Shown here: piece by piece, positions 23,901 to 31,457 of the stretch
Position numbering within the stretch: the stretch's first letter is position 1
How the letters are laid out: every line of letters begins with the position of its first letter
Notes under the pieces: generated by a model
What the model saw: only the letters and a program-made list of their open reading frames with translations
What the model was told of the DNA's origin: nothing
Database searches by the model: none
Source of the DNA: Verrucomicrobiaceae bacterium
Lineage (GTDB): Bacteria > Verrucomicrobiota > Verrucomicrobiia > Verrucomicrobiales > V1-33
DNA length: 38,604 nucleotides
Reading direction: 5' to 3'
Assembly: GCA_027483175.1 (NCBI GenBank)
Contig: JAIXVE010000107.1
Location: 1 to 38,604, forward strand
Program-made: the position numbers and the translations under genes

Positions 23901-26869
23901 ACTGCCGAGCCGCCCTCTAAGAGCTGGTCATGCTGTATGCCCGGCGTGGTGCCGCTGATGTCGAATCTGAATTTGCTATTCGTATTGAGGAGTATGAGAT
24001 CGCCGGTGATGGCCAGCGTGCCAGTGGTGGTGCCGATGCCAGGCTCAAAGGTGACTCCATTGGTGGTAGAGACCGAGACCGCTCCTGTGATCGTGCCGCT
24101 GCCCTGTATCTTGCCGCCCCGGATGGCAAAGGTGCCACCGCTCACACTGCCGCCATTGAGCACCAGTGCCCCGGCGGTCTGGGTGTAGGACGTGTTAAAA
24201 CGGATCGTGCCGCTGTTCGCGTTGACGGTGCCGCTGTTGTTGAAGTCTACTGAATAGACGTTTCCGATGATGGTTTCACCTGTGCCGCCGCTCTTGGTGA
24301 ATATGCCTTCGTTGTTGAAGGTTGCCGTGCTGTTGTAGGTGGCATTGGTGATGTTGCCATTGAAGGTGGTGATGAACTCCGAATCACTCCGATTGTTGAT
24401 CACGTTGCTATTGGTGTTTCCCCGGAATCCGATTTCTCCCCCCGTCCAATTGGCCGTCATCGTTGGGCCCACGCCATCGCCCAAGTTTAGCACGCGGCCA
24501 TAAGCGATCTCTCTGTTATCACCGTCAAAGGTCACACCACCTTTGGCGTTCACACTGCCCACTCCGTTGATTTTGCCATTACAGAAGAAAGGGCCGTTGA
24601 TGTCCAGCGGGCCACCATCAAGCGTGCCGGTGAACGTGAGAGTGGTATCCAATGTCGTCGCCCCACTGGCGGTGATGGCACCCGCGAACACTGTGGTGCC
24701 CGCACCGGTGAAAGTGGTGCCCGCGTTGAGGTTCATGGTGCCTAGGATGAGCGCTGCACCGCTGGCGATGACGAAGTCCCCTGTATTGGTGCCAGAACTG
24801 CCGACTCCTGTGGCGATGACCAGATTTCCGGAGTTTACCTGGATCAGGCCGCTGTTGCTGAAAACAAACGGATTGCTGTTGCCGCCAAGGGTGGTCGTGC
24901 CGGTTCCGTTCTGGTTGAAGGTGCCTTCATTGTTGAAGGCGACGGCGGCTCCGTTGAAATTGCTGTACATGGAGTTGTCCGCTGTGGCGTTGATGACCGA
25001 GTCACTCCGGTTATTGATCGTGGAGCTGGTTCCCATGACGATGTTGCCGCTCGACCATGTGGTCGTCGAGCCTGCATCGGGACCCGCGCCGTCGCCGAGA
25101 TTCAACACCGCGCCTTCGATGATCTGTCTTCCGTCCCCGTTGAATGTCACATCACCTGTGGCCGTGACGTTGGCAGATCCAGTGAGCACGCCCGTCAAGG
25201 TGAGGTTGCCATTTGCAGTCAAAGGGCCCGGGCCCGTCAGCATGCCGGTGATGTTCAGGCTTGAGTCCACCGTGGTTGCCGCGGCGGCGTCGATGACTCC
25301 GGAGAACAACAGGGTTCCGGCTCCCGTGTAGGTGGCACCGGCGGCCAGGGTTCGGGTCCCCGAGAATCCGCTTCGGAAATCGAGCGTGGCACCGTTGGCG
25401 ATCTGGAAAGCGCCCGAAAGGGTTCCGCCCGTGCTCTCCAGGGCGAGGGTTCCGGAATTCACCTGCACGGTGCCGCTGTTGTTGAATGAGAACGTGGATG
25501 AGCCGTTATTGACACCGCCGATGATGGCGGTTCCTGCGCCGCCATTCTTGGTGAAGGTCCCCTCGTTGTTGAAAACCATCGAGCCACCGCGGTTGATGTT
25601 GCCGAAGCTTCCGCCGTCGAAGCCGACGATGAAGTTCGAGTCACTCTTGTTATTGATCACCAGGCCGCTGTGGACCAGTGGATCGCCCGAACTCCATGTG
25701 GTGTTCACCACAGGGCCGGAGCCGTCCCCAAGATTGATGGTGCGCCCGGCCATTTCAAGGGGTCCGAATGCCGCGCCGCCGAGGGCATTGATGGCTCCCG
25801 AGCCATTCACCATGCCTCCGCCCAGCGTCAAAACATCGTTGGCCGTGAGATCGAAGCCTCCGCCGGTATTGGTGCCGCCGTTCATGGTGAACTTCTGGAT
25901 GGCGATGGCCTGGTCCACCGTCAGCGCGCCGCCGCTCTGCACGGCGTCATAGGTGGAGGCACTGTTGTTGGGAAAGGTGCCGGGCGCGGTTGGGGTGGAC
26001 CATTTGGTGGGGTCGCTCCAGTTCCCCGTGGTGCTGTTCCAGGCGGAGGTGTGGTGCGTTGGGACCGTGACCGTGGCGGGAGCGAGGAACTCCGCTGGCG
26101 TCAACGCGGCGGAAGTTAAGCGAAACTCGTCGATATAGCCGTCGAAGTTCCTTCGGTAGGAGGATCCGGGGCCGAGGAAGTTCCCTGCACCGATGTAGAG
26201 CGGTTGATCACCGTAGAAGAGATTGGGCCACACGCCCTGGGTGATGGAATCCAGCACGCCGTCCACATAGAAGCGGAGCTGATCCGTGGAGCCGGACACA
26301 TCACGATCCATGACCAGCGCGATATGATGCCACTTCCCGTCATTCACCAAGGCAGGACCGCCAAATCCCACACCAGCCCCTCCCCCAAAGCTGATAGAGC
26401 CTCCAACATTTCCGGAGAGACCGTAATCAAACTCAAACCCACCCAGGAAGCTGCCACCCTCTGCAGTGTTGAGCTTGACAGCAAACGTTGAGAAGCCAGG
26501 GCTGCCGTAGTCATCGTAGGGCGCGTCAACCTTGATGAACATCTCCACCGTGAAGTCACCCTGCTGGTGCAGCAGGGCGTTGTTGGGGATCTGCGCGAAG
26601 TTCATATCCCCGAGCGCATCGAGAGAGAAGTTCCCCGTGGCTGGAAGGGACGCACGGTCAGTGCTGTAGCTTAGTGTTCCTGCCGAGGTGCCGTGAAGCA
26701 GGTTGGGGCCGCTGTCCAAAATCGTGCCGACGGCCCCCGGACCATCTTCGAACCGGTAATGGGCGACCACATTTGACGGAGCCTGGGCAACCGCTATGCT
26801 TGCACCTGAGAAAAACGCGGCAAGGGTGCAAGAAAGGATAGCTGTTAGCCGGGACGGTTTGATCCTCAT
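17987..26869 (-). CDS. Giant secreted multi-domain protein (LamG, beta-helix, cadherin, FG-GAP, delta-60)
   Basis: A protein of about 2960 residues. I start at ATG 26869, giving the signal peptide 'MRIKPSRLTAILSCTLAAFF'; an ATG at 26932 is also possible, and the ORF track's 27040 start is a TTG. Domain order, read from sequence: a LamG-like jelly roll; a long autotransporter-passenger-like beta-helix; four cadherin-like repeats; an abnormal-spindle/choice-of-anchor-D-like region; seven FG-GAP-like repeats; a second anchor-D-like block; delta-60-type repeats; a third anchor-D block; an Ig/cadherin-like domain; and a C-terminal 'YSIQQTTDGVNFN' segment. No outer-membrane beta-barrel or PEP-CTERM tail is visible, so the export and anchoring route is unclear. 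It probably acts as a surface adhesin or matrix protein. Confidence 0.9.
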   Translation of the reverse strand: MRIKPSRLTAILSCTLAAFFSGASIAVAQAPSNVVAHYRFEDGPGAVGTILDSGPNLLHGTSAGTLSYSTDRASLPATGNFSLDALGDMNFAQIPNNALLHQQGDFTVEMFIKVDAPYDDYGSPGFSTFAVKLNTAEGGSFLGGFEFDYGLSGNVGGSISFGGGAGVGFGGPALVNDGKWHHIALVMDRDVSGSTDQLRFYVDGVLDSITQGVWPNLFYGDQPLYIGAGNFLGPGSSYRRNFDGYIDEFRLTSAALTPAEFLAPATVTVPTHHTSAWNSTTGNWSDPTKWSTPTAPGTFPNNSASTYDAVQSGGALTVDQAIAIQKFTMNGGTNTGGGFDLTANDVLTLGGGMVNGSGAINALGGAAFGPLEMAGRTINLGDGSGPVVNTTWSSGDPLVHSGLVINNKSDSNFIVGFDGGSFGNINRGGSMVFNNEGTFTKNGGAGTAIIGGVNNGSSTFSFNNSGTVQVNSGTLALESTGGTLSGAFQIANGATLDFRSGFSGTRTLAAGATYTGAGTLLFSGVIDAAAATTVDSSLNITGMLTGPGPLTANGNLTLTGVLTGSANVTATGDVTFNGDGRQIIEGAVLNLGDGAGPDAGSTTTWSSGNIVMGTSSTINNRSDSVINATADNSMYSNFNGAAVAFNNEGTFNQNGTGTTTLGGNSNPFVFSNSGLIQVNSGNLVIATGVGSSGTNTGDFVIASGAALILGTMNLNAGTTFTGAGTTVFAGAITASGATTLDTTLTFTGTLDGGPLDINGPFFCNGKINGVGSVNAKGGVTFDGDNREIAYGRVLNLGDGVGPTMTANWTGGEIGFRGNTNSNVINNRSDSEFITTFNGNITNATYNSTATFNNEGIFTKSGGTGETIIGNVYSVDFNNSGTVNANSGTIRFNTSYTQTAGALVLNGGSVSGGTFAIRGGKIQGSGTITGAVSVSTTNGVTFEPGIGTTTGTLAITGDLILLNTNSKFRFDISGTTPGIQHDQLLEGGSAVFNVGGVTLEVNLPGSYLPAAGDTFTVVDGSGARINGSFANAPNGARIASADGKATFKVNYGDTTAIEPKAFNADKVILSDFRTTPTSLTLGDNQIVENAPLGTVVGLLSATDPNAAATFTFTLVAGAGDTGNGQFQIAGNQLQAKAGLDFETKTSYSVRLRVTNNGGGFLEQTFTIQVQDVPNPTALALSSNTFPENKQAGHVIGALSATNPPGGGDPVTFTVVSVDGSTTAPLAFTVSDSNLVTNKANFDFETAPGPFNVLVKATNLGGESASQTLAVSVTDEGPTALALSTSSILEGKANAPVGDLSVTTIVPAGTAISTWELLAGAADNARFTLDGTTVKTAATALDFEDAPTRSIRVKATDANGESFEQDLAITVGDVAVTDITLSGTAVLENVPAGTVIANLGTVINPADPEATATFSIVSATPNDALSVTGNQLVTARPLLRSATRSLAVRLRAEHLGEGIEEDVTITVNANEGRLVVQNSQGTIITSLNVGDLALGTTATRTVTLRNPGPGHVFNVGIRNPIAPNNDASAASTALVTDDDLAPGESVAVEVGFIPQALGNRSSRIVFESDNAPDRSFTITGRGIGAEISVQHPLDTELVDGAPLDFGAQPIGVSFPARSFIVENVGTLTSLGSIAATITGPDAAFFVLDTQGFASSLAAGDGSALRVKFQPDALRAYHATLSIASTDSDENPFSVPLTGTGMTPLMIAQTAYAKADVARIGSNLGRAVAVSGNTVVVSAPLSGQTNLSLREEVHVFVKDSGSGEWSPQAVLRTPPGIQTGRDFGSAVAISGDTVVVGNVLNAPVAVFQRTGTTWALQALLTPPRLDVEDRFGGAVAISGDTVVVGADLEDSDATGVGGDSASNAAPDSGSAYIFERSGGSWTLSAYVKASNTDRGDRFGVAVALSGNTLAVGAYREDGASAGVGGSQNNNLLENAGAVYLFERVGGVWNQSAYLKASNPGLRDEFGARVALSGDLLVVGAEREDGGASGVNGPQNLGKATLSGAAYVFRRDTGSWVQEAYLKASSPSGGDLFGGSVAVSGNRVLVAARVEGSASFGINGNGPDQGAPDSGAAYLFEHSGGAWVQQAVLKASNTEAFDQFGFAVALDGGVLVAGARFEDSNATGINGDGSNNNATDSGAAYIFEITPPEVFVHDGPDTGSPKLADGQAAAVDFGITLPGQQVTRAFTIQNVRALPLTVTGITAPPGYAVVAVPADPLAPQESATFFLHLTAEAPGTFSGPVTVSTNDSANPEFVFPVTGGVQNMTPGSLDLRFGTGGVVRADFNDSDDRAYAMTQLEDGRFVLAGRTTSGVLTDYAVLCLRPDGSVDPSFGDSGWATGTVAGFPAAGVSITGLAVQDGRILAAACPPEFLSGPDRTFALMRLLPDGAPDATFGTGGVALDGSAAAAFTTGDVAVTASGKILVAGSLQEILGTRAYIRRFNQNGSLDTGFASPAGLLRLPGPGAGQCLVQNAAGEIFIGGRATTTGRLSVWRTSSGGVQLDVGTFPGIAPADYPAEGAAPEFETVSALALQTAGKPVFAARRTAGLDRDTGHGFIAGQMSGTLDPDVTFAATGAVLTDLVAGVNKEQANSVAVQADGRVVVAGRAGDEIAVLRYLPNGLPDSTFGTAGRVMIPVGPGASAYKVIVDAAGDLYVAGHAGGPGANSQDFVLLKLIGSNDQQPAIAVQRSSAPGFPAVTSGQAQPVEYGVTRVTSPKTIIFFVRNTGTAPLTISNVSVPPGYRVAFLNANIPAGGTGEIQIQLTANAIGTFGGTVGIASNDPVLGTFTFPVTGQVLPNSAPVYTPLTIETVEGKPATLLLDKLLQQVTDPDGDPVNLTSFPLLSAKGAAIARVEKSLVFTQPVPLAGTDTFEVRFSDGFRIITGQVTVVVATDPGLNPKNAPRVTKLPDGNVSVSFSGIARRTYSIQQTTDGVNFNVLGTATADRVGDVKFVTSTPPPINSMFRIRQL
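18840..20080 (-). repeat. Delta-60-type repeats within the giant protein
   Basis: Units such as 'LDLRFGTGGVVRADFNDSDD', 'VDPSFGDSGWATG', 'PDATFGTGGVALDG' and 'PDSTFGTAGRVMIPVG' recur at about 60 residues, each with a following 'DGRILVAG..'-like strand. They probably fold as a beta-propeller. Confidence 0.7.
20450..21770 (-). repeat. Seven FG-GAP-like repeats within the giant protein
   Basis: Seven units carry the pattern 'FG.AVA(I/L)SG.T(V/L).VGA', for example 'DRFGVAVALSGNTLAVGAYR', spaced about 65-75 residues apart and joined by 'YIFER..G.W..SAYLKAS'. Seven blades suit a closed integrin-alpha-like propeller. Confidence 0.8.
22480..23640 (-). repeat. Four cadherin-like repeats within the giant protein
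   Basis: Four units of about 95 residues each begin with a pattern such as 'LGDNQIVENAPLGTVVGLLS' and end with a 'DFET...VRLRVTN..G' strand, typical of bacterial cadherin-like, calcium-associated domains. Confidence 0.75.
24000..26090 (-). repeat. Beta-helix passenger-like region within the giant protein
   Basis: Gly/Asn/Thr-rich sequence with three similar long units, each with 'NN(K/R)SDS' followed by 'FNNEGTF' and 'SGTVQVNSGTL'. It ends in 'GSGTITGAVSVSTTNG', the usual close of autotransporter passengers. Confidence 0.75.
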
Positions 26870-27131
26870 GACGGGAGGGGGGGCGGGGAGGCGGAGAGAC
26901 TCGGAAAGGCGGGAGAGAGGTTCCGGATTCATGATGGAATGGCTGGATGGCGAGGTGGGTGTCGCTCTTTCCTTTCCCTTCCGTGCCGCCAGGTTGCGCC
27001 GAATCTGAAAATAAATCTCCGGGGCGCGGAAGGCAGCCAAGCGCGCGGCTTCCCCGGGGTGGAATTTCCCGCCAGGGGATTCCTCGCTGGTGACGGTGCC
27101 GGGCCGCCGCCGTCCTATCCCATCGGGAGGT
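26870..27131. other. Upstream region of the giant protein gene
   Basis: This spacer lies between the kinase stop codon and the giant protein's chosen start. It should hold that gene's ribosome binding site and perhaps a promoter, but I see no clear Shine-Dalgarno sequence. If the ATG at 26932 is the true start, the spacer is shorter. Confidence 0.35.
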
Positions 27132-30100
27132 TCACTCCTCCCAGCCGAGGCCCAGCTTTTTCAGTTCGGTCAGGAGGGCGTCGAGATTCCACTCGTAGAG
27201 GCGGTGGTTGCCATTGAGGAGGAACAGACGGCGGCTGTCGGCGCTGAAGGTCACCGCTTTGATGTCACGGCAGCGCGGGGTATACAATTCGATGAGCTTC
27301 CGCCCGTCCGGAATGCTCCGGATAGCGAGACGGTCGGTGTGTTCCTCGACAGCGGCGAGCCGGGAGTCCGGGCTGATGGCGGCGTGGCCAAAGTCGTTGC
27401 CGGACACGACGCAGACACTTTGCCACCGCTGCTTCCAGTCCGTCGTGGACAGCAGGCGGAAATTTCTCCGGGAGCGGGTGAGCATCCATTCTTCGTCCTG
27501 ACTGAAGAGGGCTTTGCCGGCCCATTCGCCAAAATCGAGGTGCTGCAGTCGCTTCCCGGAGGTGCCGTCATAGACCGGCAATACTTTCCAGGACAGGGTG
27601 CTGCCACTGAAGCGCAGGCCCGCGCTCCATTCCCCGCGACGGTCCCATGGGGGAAACAGAATGACCATGCGCTGTGGCCCGGCAGAATCCCCTTCCCAGA
27701 GCGAAGTCAGGCCCGCGCTCTGACGCAAAATGGAGCGGGTACCACGAGCATCCATCTGCTGGATCATCCAGTTCCCGGTGCCCGGGACCAGCACCGGCCC
27801 GCCCAGTTGCAGCGTCTGGTCCTTCCAGGTCAGACTGCGGCGATAAATGCCATCGCCCTTACGCTGGGAGGCGAAAAGGTTGGCACTGTCCGGCGCAAAG
27901 ACCGCCGTGACCTCCTTGCTGGCGGGATCGAATGGCCACTCCGCAGCCTCGCGCTGGAGCCGGGTGTCCCACAGCAGCACGCGGTTGTTCAGGCAGGTGG
28001 CGAGAAGCCGGCCATCCCGGCTGACCTCGATCTTTCCCCCGGGCCGCGCGGTGAGATCACGCGTGGTGAGGAACTCCCGGAACACCGCATCGGGCTGGAA
28101 CTCCCGCCGGTTCATAAAGGCATCCGTGCGGCTGATCATGAGGGCCTTCCCGTCCGGGGTGCTGCGCAGCGGCCCCGGACCGCCCGTGATCTGCTGGATC
28201 AGCTCCCCGTCGCGCATGTCCCACAGGCTGGTGATGCCGTCGTTGTTGACGCTCACCGCCGTCCAGGTGCCGGGCAGGGAGTCGATCCTGAGGCATGCGC
28301 CGCCGCTGGCGCGGAAGGTGGCGGCGACCCGATTGTCCCGGATCACGGAAACCTCCGGCGACCGGTCCCGGGCCGCCAGCAGGCCCATCCAACTCCAGTG
28401 CATCGGACGCCTGACTCCCGGCAGGTCGATATGGCTGAGTTGCCGGCCATCGCTGATTTTCCAGAATTCCACCCCATCCGCAGTGGCGAGGGCCAGCCTG
28501 TCCGAGAGTGGGGACCATGTCAGCCCGCGCAATTCCGTCGTTAGGGTCGTGACGGTGCTCTCCCGATCCTCCGTGAACCAGCGGACTTTCAATTCCTTCC
28601 GATCATTGAGCCATGCCACTGCCGGCTCTTTGGGCGAGAGGGCAAAGGGACGCCAATGGGTGGACGGCGCCGCATCCAGCTCCCCGACCCGCCGTTTTTC
28701 CACGGTGTCCCAAATCTCCACCGCCCCGCCATTCACCAGGACCGCCCAGCGACCGGAATCCGATATCTCCATTTGGAGCAGCGAAGGGCCGTCCATGTCG
28801 AGAGACCAAAGCTCGTTGGTCTCCGGTATCGTGCGCAAACTGAGCCGGCGCTTCTGGCCCGTGCGGTCGAGATTCCGGTAGAAGAAGAGGCGGGAGAGGT
28901 CCGCCGTGACGAGCGAGACCTGCCCGAAACTACGGATTTCCTTCCAAGCCATGCGGGAACCCACCTGCCGCAGCTCCGGAAGCGTCAGGACGGAAGCGGC
29001 CACGCTGGCTGCCCGCACCGAGGGAGCCTGCCGCGCCGATTCCTCAAGGAGTGGAAGGAGCACCTCGCGGCGGTTCACGTTGGCCTCCCCGAGCCGCGCC
29101 GCCGCCTGCTCCGCCAGCGCAGTGGCCAGACCTTCACGCAGTTTCAGATTTTTCGCCTCCATGTCGGCGTTAAGGCTGGCGAGCATGAAATTCCGCCAGA
29201 CCACGATGCCGATCACGCCGACGGTGAGCAGCAGCAACGCGGCCCATGCGGGATGCCGTCGCAGCCAGCGCCACACTTGCTCCCGCAACGGCTGCCGGCG
29301 GGCCAGGATCGCATCGCCCCGGAGCCAGCGGCGCAGATCATCCGCCAGTGCTCCGGCGCTGACGTAGCGGCGGGCGGGCAGCTTTTGCAGGGCCCGGCTG
29401 GTGATGATCGCCAGATCGCGCGGCACTTCCCTCGGCAGCGCGCCCGGTGCTTCTTCACTCAATTGCCGCAGCACCGTCGCCAGATTATCCCCGTGGAAGG
29501 GCGGATGTCCGGCCAGCAGTTCGTACAGCATGATCCCTAACGACCAGACATCGCTCGCGGTGCTTGCCGCGTCCTTGCCGCCGCGGGTCAGTTCCGGTGC
29601 CATGTAATTAGGCGTCCCCATCAGAGCCAGGGTCCGCGTCAGGTCGGACTCGCTCCCGAGAAGTTTGGCCAGTCCGAAGTCGCTCACGAACGGCTGCCCG
29701 CTTTCATCGAAGAGGATATTGCCCGGTTTCAAATCGCGATGCAGCACCCCGCGGGTGTGCGCAAACTGCACCGCCTCCGCCACCGTGGCGAGGAGTTCCG
29801 CAATGACCCGCCACTTTCCCCCGTAAGCCGCGATGCGTGCCGCAAGGGTGCCGCCCGTGGCCAGCTTCATGGAAAAAAACGGGGTGCCGTCCTCTTCGCC
29901 GGATTCATACACGGGAAGGATGCCGGGATGCTCCAGCCGCGCCATGGCCTCCGCCTCAAGCCGGAACCGCTGCCGCGCCTCCGGCGAATGCAGTTCCCCT
30001 CCCGGCAGAGCCTTGAGCGCCACCTCCCTCGACGGGTCTTTCTGTTGAGCCCGGTAAACCACTCCCATGCCGCCGCGGGCCAGCAATTCCAACAGTTCAT

Positions 30101-30263
30101 ACTCCCCCAGCCGGCCGATCCCGCCGTCGGGCGGTTCCGGCCCGAGCGCCCCCAGCAGCAGGCAGGCCGGGCACTCGCGTCCGGAAGCCCCATCCATAGC
30201 ACTGCCGCAACCGCTGCAGTGCGGGGACAGCGCGCCGGGATCCTCGTTTTCAGTTTCCGCCAT
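27132..30263 (-). CDS. Membrane Ser/Thr protein kinase with N-terminal zinc ribbon and propeller-like C-terminus
   Basis: A 1043-residue Hanks-type kinase. Residues 16-34 hold two CxxC pairs (CSGC and CPAC), a likely zinc ribbon. The kinase domain (~54-315) has the glycine loop 'LLARGGMGVVYRA', Lys84 in 'VALKAL', 'VLHRDLKPGNILF', 'SDFGLAK' and 'APE', so it should be active. A membrane segment (~339-356, WAALLLLTVGVIGIVVW) follows. The remaining ~680 residues carry WD40-like strands ('DSRRLFLLNGNHRLYEWNLD'), probably an extracytoplasmic propeller. It begins 2 bp after the ECF sigma gene stop; such sigma-kinase pairs are common in Verrucomicrobiota and Planctomycetota, where the kinase probably controls the sigma factor. 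Targets are unknown. Confidence 0.95.
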   Translation of the reverse strand: MAETENEDPGALSPHCSGCGSAMDGASGRECPACLLLGALGPEPPDGGIGRLGEYELLELLARGGMGVVYRAQQKDPSREVALKALPGGELHSPEARQRFRLEAEAMARLEHPGILPVYESGEEDGTPFFSMKLATGGTLAARIAAYGGKWRVIAELLATVAEAVQFAHTRGVLHRDLKPGNILFDESGQPFVSDFGLAKLLGSESDLTRTLALMGTPNYMAPELTRGGKDAASTASDVWSLGIMLYELLAGHPPFHGDNLATVLRQLSEEAPGALPREVPRDLAIITSRALQKLPARRYVSAGALADDLRRWLRGDAILARRQPLREQVWRWLRRHPAWAALLLLTVGVIGIVVWRNFMLASLNADMEAKNLKLREGLATALAEQAAARLGEANVNRREVLLPLLEESARQAPSVRAASVAASVLTLPELRQVGSRMAWKEIRSFGQVSLVTADLSRLFFYRNLDRTGQKRRLSLRTIPETNELWSLDMDGPSLLQMEISDSGRWAVLVNGGAVEIWDTVEKRRVGELDAAPSTHWRPFALSPKEPAVAWLNDRKELKVRWFTEDRESTVTTLTTELRGLTWSPLSDRLALATADGVEFWKISDGRQLSHIDLPGVRRPMHWSWMGLLAARDRSPEVSVIRDNRVAATFRASGGACLRIDSLPGTWTAVSVNNDGITSLWDMRDGELIQQITGGPGPLRSTPDGKALMISRTDAFMNRREFQPDAVFREFLTTRDLTARPGGKIEVSRDGRLLATCLNNRVLLWDTRLQREAAEWPFDPASKEVTAVFAPDSANLFASQRKGDGIYRRSLTWKDQTLQLGGPVLVPGTGNWMIQQMDARGTRSILRQSAGLTSLWEGDSAGPQRMVILFPPWDRRGEWSAGLRFSGSTLSWKVLPVYDGTSGKRLQHLDFGEWAGKALFSQDEEWMLTRSRRNFRLLSTTDWKQRWQSVCVVSGNDFGHAAISPDSRLAAVEEHTDRLAIRSIPDGRKLIELYTPRCRDIKAVTFSADSRRLFLLNGNHRLYEWNLDALLTELKKLGLGWEE

Positions 30264-30265
30264 AC

Positions 30266-31009
30266 TTATCCGTTCCCGTTTGGCGGACCGGAGTTGCCCG
30301 GCTCTGAATGATTGATCAGCAGTTTGGCCAGATAGCGAAGTTCCTCATCCACTTCATGCGGGGCGGAGACGGTGACCGAAACTGCCTGCCGCAACAATTC
30401 CCGGAACCGCTGCCGCAACCGGTGGATGGCCGCCTTCAGCGCCGAAAGGCTCAGGCCGAGTGATGCCGCCGCTTCCTCATAGGCAGGCGGAACCCCGGTG
30501 CCCGGCAGGTAAAACCGCAGCAATTCGAATTCGCGTTGCTGGTCTCTGGCCAAGAATTCCGCCTGCACCGCCTTCAGCGTGGAGTCCACCAGCGACAATG
30601 CCCATTCACGGTCGAACAGGCTGTCGGATGTCGATTGATCATCCATCATCTCCGGGCTGCTGTCATCGAAATCCTCCAGACTCAGCGGCGCGACGCCCCT
30701 GCCCCGTTTCAGAGCCTGCTGGCTCCGCAGGTGATGGTCCATCACGTGCCGAAGCGTGCCGAGGAGGAAATTGCGGAAACGGCCCTTCAGCCGGTCCGCC
30801 CGTTTCCATAAGCGGGATTCCACCAGCTTCAGAAGAAAGGCCTGGGTCAGGTCTTCAGCGTCCTCAAGGGGCAGGCCGCTGGCCTTGAGAAAAGCAAGCA
30901 CCGGCCTTCGGTAGGCATGACAGAGGTTCGCCAGCGCCTCCCGCCCAGCGGTGTCGCCATTCAACGTGGCATCCGCCAACAGGGTCCATCGGGTGGTGGG
31001 AAATGACAT
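30266..31009 (-). CDS. ECF-type RNA polymerase sigma factor paired with a Ser/Thr kinase
   Basis: A 247-residue sigma factor that directs RNA polymerase to its own promoter set. It begins 'MSFPTTRWTLLADATLNGDT', a start typical of kinase-linked ECF factors. Region 2 is seen in 'RRPVLAFLKASGLPLEDAED' and 'LTQAFLLKLVESRLWK', with 'RFRNFLLGTLRHVMDHH'. Region 4 is in 'YEEAAASLGLSLSALKAAIH' followed by 'RLRQRFRELL'. A C-terminal extension of about 35 residues follows. There is no anti-sigma gene; the next gene, 2 bp on (TAAGTATG), is the Ser/Thr kinase, so phosphorylation is the likely control (inference from the known ECF-kinase group). Confidence 0.93.
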   Translation of the reverse strand: MSFPTTRWTLLADATLNGDTAGREALANLCHAYRRPVLAFLKASGLPLEDAEDLTQAFLLKLVESRLWKRADRLKGRFRNFLLGTLRHVMDHHLRSQQALKRGRGVAPLSLEDFDDSSPEMMDDQSTSDSLFDREWALSLVDSTLKAVQAEFLARDQQREFELLRFYLPGTGVPPAYEEAAASLGLSLSALKAAIHRLRQRFRELLRQAVSVTVSAPHEVDEELRYLAKLLINHSEPGNSGPPNGNG

Positions 31010-31457
31010 CGCTTCTTCACCATCTATCCCCTAAACCTCTCTCGGCGCAAGACGCCACAACGCCGGGCCGACTCATCGAGGCGTCCAACAGTTCTCTCGT
31101 GCCCATGCCAGCGAATCCGGTGCCCGGAAAAATCCCACCGGTCCGACGCACCACTTCACACTCGCCGGCCACCGCCCCGAGCACCTCCATCATCGCCAAG
31201 ACCTCCTCGAGTCACCCGGCAGGCCTCACACCTGGAATTGTGAATGCCCCCGGCTTCGCCACCACCTTGATCATCACCAATGCCAAGTCACCATGGAAGT
31301 CGTTGCCAATTCCGTTGGCTCGGAAATCATGAGCGAAAGGCAGTCATATCCATTGAATCTCAGGACGTTGGAAGAAAAGGACACCCGGCCGAACGCCCCG
31401 GTTGAAAATGGATATTCGACCAGATATAGTGAAATAATAAACTCTTCGCCAGAAAAC
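31010..31457. other. Divergent spacer
   Basis: It lies between the ECF sigma gene (minus) and the MGMT-like gene (plus). The ORFs called here have Pro/Ser/Thr-rich, non-protein-like composition. It probably holds both promoters. The open frame before 31458 is continuous with the MGMT-like gene from 31293, so a longer N-terminus is possible. Confidence 0.4.
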
